From Romanomermis culicivorax (Eukaryota; Nematoda; Enoplea; Mermithida; Mermithidae), in the NCBI GenBank assembly GCA_963922205.1, contig CAWUHX010000133.1, forward strand, positions 806,001-870,000: DNA of 64,000 bases, written 5' to 3'. Below are positions 58,501 to 64,000 of this stretch, piece after piece. Position 1 is the stretch's first letter. Every line of letters begins with the position of its first letter. The position numbers and the translations under genes are program-made. Under the pieces are notes generated by a model. That model had not been told where the DNA came from, ran no database searches, and was given only the letters and a program-made list of their open reading frames with translations.

Positions 58501-60560
58501 ACAAATGACGACGCAATCAATTCAACCGAAGCTGTTGTGTATGACGCGGCATTTTTACGAAAATTAGATGAAAATAATATTCGATCTGTCGCGTTGGCTG
58601 AGGGATTCAGTTTGAAAATTCTACAATTTTGATTTCGTATAAAATTAAAAATTTACTGAGGTGTATTACGCCTCTCTAAATATATTAAATGTGGACTTTC
58701 TTAAATGACTGATTTTTTGTATCCTTATTTTTTAAGTTGCCTGTACATCAAGTGTTTGGCACCATGCTATTCTAGTAATACTTTTGGCTGTAAAATCAAT
58801 TTCTGACTTCTGAATGGGGATATTTTAAAAAAACCTAATATTTCAGCTCGCGTTGTGGATTTCGACGCTAGCACCATATCCATTTCGGTGTCGCGCACCC
58901 GAAGTCAATCGTCTTTAACGACGGCTGCCAGCATAGAAGGCGACGAATGCGACGGCAGTAGTAGTAGTCGCAGTAGCAGCAGTTCACGTTCGTCGGCATC
59001 TTCCTCGTTTTCCATATCTTGCAGTTGCGTCGCGTGCGGCGTCAACCCGGAGACGGATGATCAAGTCTGCGATTATCAGTCGGCGCCTAACGCTTCAAGA
59101 TCGAAGTATGTCTTGAGCTGCTAAAAATAAATTTTTCAGTACCATCGTTTTTAAAAAAGCATTGTTAGGCGAGCACAATCATCAATTTGATTGGTCGAAA
59201 TTTGATCGACTTTTTACCGTTTACTGTACTTAACCACCATTGGGCTGTTCATGTATTTTTTGCGTTCTGACGGTTTTTTCCGGTTTTTTGGTTGAAATCT
59301 TGCTTTTGTTTAGAAAACATTAAACTTGAAAAGTTAGTACAATTTTCTCGCAATGCGCAGTGTATTTCTATAGCCAACAGATAGTGTAAATAAATCAATT
59401 TGATGTTGATCAAGACCTCAAGTCTCGCAAACTCGTTCTATTAAAATAGCGTGATGTATAAATGATATATCTGGAATCTTCATAAGTATAATTTATTTCT
59501 TATTCATGTTACTACAGTTAGTACCAGGTTTTTTTATTAGCACGGTGCTGCTTGGGCCCATACTGATGAAAATTTTAGTCGTGCTAAGAGGAAATAAAAC
59601 AAATTAAGGAAAGCTAGCGGTCGTGCTAATGGGACTCGAGCTAGAAAAACTGATTAGTACGAAGAAGCGATTGCGAAACATCTTTATTCTACAGTATGGG
59701 AGAAATACCAGATTTTTAATGAACACCAGTTTTTTGATTCACTTTTTGAAGCTTCGTAAGCCTGACATGATCCTCAATTTCTGTTGTTTTTTACGGTAAT
59801 TTTTATTACGATTTAGAAAGCATTGAATCAAAATGTGCCTGTTAAAATAATGAGTTTATTAATTTGTAAATTCTGATAAAAAAATTGCAGTCTAGAAAAA
59901 TGCTCTAATCTTTACATTATATTAAACTAATTTGCGTGCAATCTGTTCTTTTTAAAATGACAGATGCAGCATAAGTAGGTTTTGCAGACGCAGGCTTTAA
60001 AAGTTTGATAATTATCTACTGTGGTCTCAGAGCAGTCGAATAAAATCATTACCAATGAATGTCAATTATATCATAAGTAAAGAGTTTCTTGAGTAATGTT
60101 GATAAGTGTCCCGTTTTTTATGTAATTCACGCTACAACTTTGCTGCACCTTTAAACAGACAATATTTAATTCTCTTAATCACGAATTTACTTATTCCAAA
60201 TAAAAATTTAAACACCGGAAACAACGGTACATTTTAGTTCAGTTAATGGGATTCAATCTTTATACTATTGTATTTTTTTCTTCCAAGTGTCGCCAGTTTT
60301 AGTTCATTTATTGTCTGATTTATAGTTTGCCGCTCCAAATGGATCATTCTAATGACGTTCCGCGCCAGCAGTCTTTGTCACCGAACGGTACTCGCACAAA
60401 TGAAGTTAAAATTCTGAGGCGGAAAATTAAGAAATGCCGTCGGATCAAAATTTTGACCAAAAACTCGCGGCGCTGCACCCGACCGTCTTCCGCGTTGGCC
60501 GGTCGCCGACGTTCAGCTAAAAAAGAGTCATTCAGATGCCGATCGGTAAATATCGCCTAA
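43332..60560 (+). CDS. DGCR2/IDD-like single-pass membrane protein with VWFC domain and PPxY motifs (5' part missing)
   Basis: Seven coding exons join in phase (43332-43529, 43614-43701, 43813-43938, 54497-54717, 56067-56364, 58847-59105, 60326-60560), giving 474 residues with the N-terminus absent. Residues about 31-93 form a von Willebrand factor C domain with the full ten-cysteine pattern, ending in CCDICYP. A membrane helix (CMMILMLFLVICLILFLF) follows at once, then a basic stop-transfer stretch RRMRRKR. The cytoplasmic part has PPSY and PPPY motifs, which bind WW domains such as those of NEDD4 ligases, then a serine-rich and cysteine-containing stretch, then a very basic C-terminus. VWFC as last ectodomain followed by one helix is the arrangement of DGCR2; its LDL-receptor and C-type-lectin exons would lie upstream and were not found here. 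A CRIM1-like or WBP1-like protein is the alternative. The gene model is firmer than the name. Confidence 0.65.
43614..43701 (+). other. DGCR2-like gene, exon b (second half of VWFC domain)
   Basis: The acceptor ends in ctaag at 43613 and the donor gtaata starts at 43702. The 88 bp carry VWFC cysteines 6-10, including the CCDIC end of the domain. The intron before it is only 84 bp, very short beside the 10.6 kb intron further on. Confidence 0.75.
43813..43938 (+). other. DGCR2-like gene, exon c (transmembrane helix)
   Basis: The acceptor ctaatttcag ends at 43812 and the donor gtaatg starts at 43939. The exon encodes a short acidic and serine linker, the hydrophobic helix and the Arg/Lys-rich cytoplasmic boundary. 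It ends in phase 1, matching exon d after a 10.6 kb intron. Confidence 0.72.
44241..44460. mobile_element. MITE, type J, copy 5
   Basis: The TSD is GCCATAAG (44233-44240 and 44461-44468). It lies in the 10.6 kb intron of the DGCR2-like gene, close to the short type F MITE. Confidence 0.88.
44513..44681. mobile_element. hAT MITE, type F, short 169-bp copy
   Basis: It runs from CAGAGTTTTTTCCGCAC to GTGCGGAAAAAAACCCTG. The flanks CTTATGAG and CTTAGGAG match at 7 of 8 positions. It lies in the large intron of the DGCR2-like gene. Confidence 0.75.
44690..45965. other. Intronic sequence with isolated hairpin module
   Basis: The hairpin GGCGC-TAC-GCGCC lies at 45323-45335 after cagcattttagaatgtcata. 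No element ends were found around it. The rest is unassigned. Confidence 0.35.
45966..48560. mobile_element. Long foldback region enclosing the type E MITE
   Basis: The left end cccgtaactagggaggaatg recurs inverted near 48560 (cccctagttagggg). The inner arm 46770-46850 plus 47640-47720 is inverted at about 48350-48480. A subunit at 48150-48560 has its own inverted caggggggaattcc ends. Exact boundaries are not fixed. Confidence 0.5.
46851..47639 (-). mobile_element. hAT MITE, type E (aggagcc motifs) with transposase trace
   Basis: The 789-bp element runs from CAGGCTTTTTT to AAAAAAAAGCCTG, with a perfect TSD GTTTAGTA (46843-46850 and 47640-47647). The minus strand at about 47281-47390 reads TNAGVERGFSLVNRLKTK, the hAT C-terminal signature. 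It is therefore a shrunken autonomous element. An empty site lies inverted at about 48395-48430. Confidence 0.85.
48909..50248. mobile_element. hAT MITE related to types D and E, with mosaic interior
   Basis: It begins CAGGGTTTTTTTGG and ends CCTAAAAAAACCA. The flanks TTACCAAA and GTACCAAA match at 7 of 8 positions. The ends mix aggagcc and acaagcc motifs. Degenerate hairpins are at 49412-49424 and 49661-49673. Confidence 0.6.
50410..51498. mobile_element. hAT MITE, type D, copy 2 (opposite orientation)
   Basis: The 1089-bp element has a perfect 8-bp TSD GTATTACA (50402-50409 and 51499-51506). The sequence is the reverse complement of copy 1 along most of its length, including the GGCGC hairpin at 51305-51317. 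Confidence 0.85.
51572..51629 (-). pseudogene. Truncated copy of the tRNA-like sequence
   Basis: Acceptor, D-arm and anticodon-arm segments match the intact copy at 51816-51889, but about 16 nt covering most of the T arm are missing. The matching flanks extend well beyond the tRNA. Confidence 0.6.
51816..51889 (-). tRNA. tRNA-like gene, anticodon UGU by position (Thr)
   Basis: The 74-nt sequence folds as a complete cloverleaf. The 7-bp acceptor is GCTCGGT/ACCGAGC, the D arm GCGC...GCGC, and the 5-bp anticodon stem TCTGC/GCAGA has a seven-base loop TTTGTAT. The T arm is GAGGG-TTCGAGC-CCCTC, which also supplies A and B box promoter sequences. There is no intron. The sequence does not resemble the usual animal tRNA-Thr, and a damaged copy with matching flanks lies 190 bp away, so this may be the head of a tRNA-derived SINE rather than a decoding tRNA. 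Confidence 0.6.
52480..53310 (-). pseudogene. LINE reverse transcriptase remnant (CR1/L2-like)
   Basis: The minus strand reads RRVLGPVLFLLYINEI and ILFFADDVKIYKE, the RT motif with the catalytic FADD box. After frameshifts come HLGSTIPKYGYRIND and, near 52500, DRTVNIWNKLINV with a stop. The motif order is that of non-LTR retrotransposon ORF2. Several frameshifts make it inactive. It lies in the 10.6 kb intron of the DGCR2-like gene. Confidence 0.78.
53311..54046. other. Intronic sequence, nothing assigned
   Basis: May hold decayed upstream parts of the LINE at 52480-53310, but no RT motif is readable. Confidence 0.3.
54047..54467. mobile_element. MITE, type C, copy 6, beside a splice acceptor
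   Basis: The flanks CTTTTAAT and CTTTAAAT match at 7 of 8 positions. It ends 29 bp before exon d of the DGCR2-like gene, so the native sequence left before that exon is only the pyrimidine tract. Confidence 0.85.
54497..54717 (+). other. DGCR2-like gene, exon d (cytoplasmic, PPSY motif)
   Basis: The acceptor ctactctttttcag ends at 54496 and the donor gtgatt starts at 54718. The exon is Ser, Ala, Pro and Tyr rich and holds the first PPxY motif (APPSYASV). The 5' flank is a MITE copy ending only 29 bp upstream, duplication included. Reading on through the donor stays open for about 61 more codons, so intron retention would give a different tail. Confidence 0.72.
56067..56364 (+). other. DGCR2-like gene, exon e (PPPY motif)
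   Basis: The acceptor ttttttgtag ends at 56066. The exon opens with DSPPPYSTV, a second PPxY motif. The donor gtaaga at 56365 gives phase 1 and matches the next exon. If that donor is not used, translation stops at TAG 56376-56378, only 11 bases further, giving a shorter isoform. Confidence 0.7.
56379..58846. other. Intron of the DGCR2-like gene between exons e and f
   Basis: AT-rich. Two short stretches of tccggatatc-like sequence (56530-56570 and 57850-57880) suggest small repeat remnants. No MITE with TSD was found, in contrast to the upstream 10.6 kb intron. Confidence 0.35.
58847..59105 (+). other. DGCR2-like gene, exon f (serine-rich, cysteine cluster)
   Basis: The acceptor aatatttcag ends at 58846 and the donor gtatgt starts at 59106. 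It is GC-richer than its surroundings, as an exon should be. It holds a run of Ser/Arg codons (about 18 of 25) and a CSCVACG cysteine cluster. It leaves two bases that form Asn with exon g. Confidence 0.7.
59525..59652. mobile_element. Short hAT MITE, type O (gtgctaatg motifs)
   Basis: The 128-bp element runs from CAGGTTTTTTTATTAGCACG to CGAGCTAGAAAAACTG. The flanks GTTAGTAC and ATTAGTAC match at 7 of 8 positions. It lies in the last intron of the DGCR2-like gene. Confidence 0.75.
60326..60560 (+). other. DGCR2-like gene, last coding exon (basic tail)
   Basis: The acceptor tctgatttatag ends at 60325 and the stop TAA is at 60558-60560. It encodes a strongly basic C-terminus (for example RRKIKKCRRIKI), which could bind membrane lipid or act as a trafficking signal; that is inference. 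Confidence 0.68.
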
Positions 60561-61609
60561 GAATACATAGAATTCAAAATTGCCATAGTAAAATATAATC
60601 TTTTTGTTGAATTCGGTCAGCGTGCAATACACGAGTCTCTGTCACTCCCTTGTTTATCTGTCGTTTCTTACCTGGAAAAACTACGAATTTTTACTGCTTG
60701 GAAAATTACGTTGACGAATTCATAGCTTGTATACAACAATTTTGTAATGCATTTTAGTTGAAGGTAACAGTAGTTTTTGTTTATCAGTCCCTTCAACCAA
60801 AGTCAGAATGACTTAATTTTCGTCAGTAAGGTATCGCTGTCGCACGCTTCAAATCTATAAATGCTCATCTATTTAATTTTTTATTTGATAAGTAATAATT
60901 ATGAGCAAACAATGTATAAAAGCGATTATAAGATTGTAGAGTTCCCTGATAAGTGTATCGCTTATAAAATCTATACTTCTCAATTTCACGTATTTTATGG
61001 ATGGCTTTTAGAATAATTAGAGAAATTCTGCTAATAGTTATCGAGATGCAGTTTTACTTCGTGGGTCAAATTGTAATACTGGAACTATTTGGGCGCAATC
61101 TCTATTTCCATTTATTCCATTTATATTTGGAAAATGCAATGTATTAACTGACTCGAAGAGTCGTGTTTCCTTTTCAAGTTATCGCAGATACCTGTATAAA
61201 AATTTATGTATGTGGAGTTACAATGGTTCGAACTTTTTTCCTCTTTGTATTTCCACACTCATCGCATTTATTTTCAATTTTTTGTTGTCTACCAAATTTT
61301 TATCGTACATAAGTGTTTGTGTTGTACAATTAATGCTTAATGTTGTGTAGTATGAGTATAGATTGATGGTTATCCCGTAATATAAAACTACGACGTTCTT
61401 CGTGGGTTGAGTTATTCTGGAAACCTTTTTAGGAAGTTGAAAATTTTTTACGATACAAATTTTGATCATATTCCAGATTTGATCATTTGCAAAGTTCACA
61501 ATTTAACTATGTGAGTGTAATGGTGCAGTTATTTTTTAGATTATGTTTAACGTAAATTTTTGTATGTCCATGAAAGCGCACGTACTAAATAGAATGTGAA
61601 ATATTCGAA

Positions 61610-61615
61610 AATAAA
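61610..61615 (+). terminator. Possible polyadenylation signal of the DGCR2-like gene
   Basis: An AATAAA lies about 1.05 kb after the DGCR2-like stop codon and before the ACSF2-like start. Distance and context are plausible only; the AT-rich sequence makes chance occurrence likely. Confidence 0.2.
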
Positions 61616-61850
61616 ATTTTGTTCAGAAGTTTTGTAGATATGGCAGTGTTTCTATACTATGTATATTTTGTGGAGAAAGGTATTGTAGTGATCTGGATAT
61701 GTATTCGCTGCCATCTGAATTATGAAACTCTAATGATATTAGTAATTTTGCCGAGTATGTATTTTTTACTGGTAAAATTATACAAAAAAATGTTCGCTGA
61801 TCGACATCGCTGTAAAATCAACGCTTTAGCTGCAGTTCGTTTCCAATATC

Positions 61851-62201
61851 ATGGCTTCCGAATCGATTTGCGAAGGCGACAAAAGCGCCATCAAGTTAAT
61901 CGAAGATAAAACGATAGGTCAATTGTTCGACATCACGTGCCGAAATCAGGGTCTCAGAGAAGCGCTCGTCTTTCCCGACGAACAAATTCAGTTGACGTTT
62001 ACTCAATTATCAACAAGCGTGAACAAAGTCGCCGCTGGTCTTTGCCGTTTAGGCCTACAAAACGGTGATCGCATCATTTTATGGGGCGCTAATCACTCGA
62101 ATCATGTGATTTCGGTGTTCGCCTGCGCTAAAATTGGTGTCATCTTTTGCCCGTTAACTCACGCCTGCAACGGGGAAGCTTTGAAGACGCATCTATGCGA
62201 A
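61851..62201 (+). CDS. ACSF2: ACSF2-like acyl-CoA synthetase, first coding exon (partial gene)
   Basis: The exon encodes 117 residues and ends at the donor gtaaag (62202) in phase 0. The ATG is fixed by an upstream in-frame TAG a few codons before it. Residues about 20-117 match the N-terminal lobe of the AMP-binding (adenylate-forming) superfamily: TIGQLFD, then REALVFPDE, LTFTQLS, GLQNGDRI, LWGANHSNHV and a Gly-Val-Ile strand. This order is closest to ACSF2, a medium-chain acyl-CoA ligase that activates fatty acids with ATP and CoA. The ATP-binding P-loop, acyl pocket and C-terminal lid would be in later exons outside the window. The usual mitochondrial leader of ACSF2 is not evident, so a cytosolic paralogue is possible. 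It starts about 1.3 kb after the preceding gene on the same strand. Confidence 0.8.
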
Positions 62202-62459
62202 GTAAAGCTTATATTTTTTAGGTTGTCTGGGTGATCACGCTAGTTTCATGAACAAAAATCTTTACCTTAGGTTTTTTGATTCTTCGTATAGCTTGAATTC
62301 AATGTCCCTATTGATTCCGGCAATATCTTCTTACTGCTCCTCCTTCACCAGAATATGCCGTCATACATGTAGTATCATGTCGTGCTATCGACAGTGTCTT
62401 TCCGACTTTTTGCCAGCGCCTGGACACCCATAGTATCACGTGCGGGATTTTTTTCTACA

Positions 62460-63300
62460 AATGACCCTATGGTTCTGTCCCGTTAGTTCTAATGTCCGAT
62501 ACGTCCCGTTGCTTCTAACGTCCCGTCATACATGTGACGGAGCTCCGAGGTCTAGGGAGGGGTTGGGCGCTTTTTTCGAGCCGGTGGTCAATAATTCCCA
62601 GAATTTTGGGGAAGGATTCTCACAAGGAAAAAAACCAAAAAGGTCCCAAAAATAGTTCAAAAAATTGTAATTTTTTCTTAAAAGACCGAGGAAATGTATT
62701 TATGGCGCGAAGCGATCAGAAAATTCACATTTTTGACCATTTTTGTTCAAAAACTGACATTTTTCATGAAAAAGTTCATTTTTCAGTATTTTTCTGACAA
62801 AAAGTATGGTGGTTCCAATGGCTACCATACGGCTAGCCATAGGATTGGAAAATCCTGGGGGGTTCCCATCGCATCCCCCGCCCCAATTACATATATGCTT
62901 CTAATAATGCAAAAAATCCCGTTACTTCTAACTAATGCAATCGAACATAGAAAATCCCATTACTTCTAACACAGAAAACATTCTAGCTTGAACGAAGCTG
63001 AAAAATCAACCGATAGAGCGATTTTTTTTTGTTTTCATTACTTATATTTTTAGCAAATATGTTTCAAATATAAATTAGTCACTTTAAAGATTTTATTTCT
63101 GACTTTCTTGCTTCTTTGATCATTGTCTCAAGTCTCCTAATATCTGTTCTTAGGCTTAGGCTAAGACTTAGTGTCAGGCTTAGGCTTAGGCATCACATTA
63201 CAGCGTAAAAGTATAGTACTTTTTTATACTGCATTAGAAGTAACGGGAAATTTTGTTTATTGTCTTAAGCATTGTTAAAAGTAACGGGACGTTAGGAGAC
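62460..63300. repeat. Repeats of cccgttacttctaac and inverted copies
   Basis: Copies lie at about 62478, 62500, 62919 and 62956 and inverted at about 63235 and 63272. They suggest an element that contains the type C copy 7. It is in intron 1 of the ACSF2-like gene. Confidence 0.4.
62526..62896. mobile_element. MITE, type C, copy 7, degenerate
   Basis: The ends are CATACATGTGACGG and CAATTACATATATG. The hairpin arm is damaged (gcgat) and no TSD is seen. It lies in the first intron of the ACSF2-like gene, inside sequence with repeated cccgttacttctaa. Confidence 0.75.
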
Positions 63301-64000
63301 GAAACTATTTCAATTGAAAATTTGGGTTTATGGATCTGAAAAAATAAAGGTCCATCAAAACATTTATTTTCCAAATTAGCGGTTATAGGATTATCATCGT
63401 TATTGTCCTGATTCATCTTCATTATCCTGATCATCACACCATGTCTCCGTTCTATTAAAATACGATTAAGTTGTTCAAGTGTTTTTAATGCAAAAAAATT
63501 GCAAAGGGAAAAAATCAGTGCGGCAGTTGGTTTGAATCAAATAAAATCTGCAATTGATGATCATGTAATGAAAATACAAGTCGGAGAAATCTAATCGACT
63601 ATAGCTGAAAATTTGGCCGTCATGTTGATGTCGTCCAATGTTACCGCTAGGAAACTTTTGTATAGAAATGATTTTTTGAATAATGCTTAAGGCTGAATTA
63701 CTATCACGTCGAAAGTAATGTGAGCACAGAACTGCTAAACCAGTCAGGAAATTTTCATGTTCCCAATCGACTGGCCTGCCCACCAGTCGTACTCAGTAAA
63801 AAATACTAGTGTTTATTTTGATGCCGGACGGAATCAGTTTAATCAATGGCACATAAATGATGTACGAGACAACAAATTCGAAGCTGATAATCGGGGTTCT
63901 ACGTTGGATTTCGTTACTATTTGCATTGCTATTTTCATGCCAAGTATATTTTAGGATCGTCGATTTCCATTAAAAAAAATCACTTTTTCAACGTACATCA
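62897..64000. other. Intron 1 of the ACSF2-like gene, to the window end
   Basis: Holds short repeats near 62900-63300 and an unrecognised open frame at 63757-63954. The second ACSF2-like exon was not found, so it lies beyond the window. Confidence 0.4.

Noticed and set aside
62248..62433. Open frame just after the ACSF2-like first exon, considered as exon 2
   Set aside because: It does not match the next part of the AMP-binding domain and lacks a convincing acceptor.

Overview
The window reads as nuclear DNA of an invertebrate metazoan. It has AT-rich introns with GT..AG borders, three plus-strand genes whose exon phases join exactly, and a very high load of short nested transposons. The species cannot be named from sequence alone. 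No operon, rRNA, CRISPR or organellar signature is visible.

Genes. (1) A FAM162-like small mitochondrial membrane protein has three coding exons (24719-24851, 29518-29617, 37807-37975) separated by 4.7 kb and 8.2 kb introns. (2) A DGCR2/IDD-like membrane protein has seven coding exons from 43332 to 60560, with its N-terminus missing. It carries a complete 10-cysteine VWFC domain, one transmembrane helix and a cytoplasmic tail with two PPxY motifs; one intron is 10.6 kb. (3) The first coding exon of an ACSF2-like acyl-CoA synthetase (61851-62201) is present and the rest lies beyond the window. I found no convincing host gene in 1-24.6 kb.

Mobile DNA. 1-3.4 kb is a large foldback element. 3.4-9.3 kb holds short MITEs and a LINE 3' end. 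10103-12555 is a hAT element with a spliced, decayed transposase. 14.6-15.6 kb is a MITE with GCGC-motif arms. 16855-21216 is a complete but frameshifted Merlin element. 21624-23216 is a deleted hAT with a BED finger. 25-43 kb and 44-54 kb are intronic or intergenic nests of MITEs. 52.5-53.3 kb is a LINE reverse-transcriptase remnant, and 51.5-52.0 kb holds a duplicated tRNA-like sequence. Many elements were delimited to the base by 8-bp target-site duplications (TSDs).

Main observation. At least eight transposon families with different ends share one GC-rich hairpin, GGCGC-NNA-GCGCC, usually with a GNA triloop and followed by GAAAATTT. In seven places it lies in a conserved module of about 65 bp. 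Stem changes at two copies are compensatory. This looks like a structural module exchanged between or inherited across MITE families, and it deserves a dedicated search.
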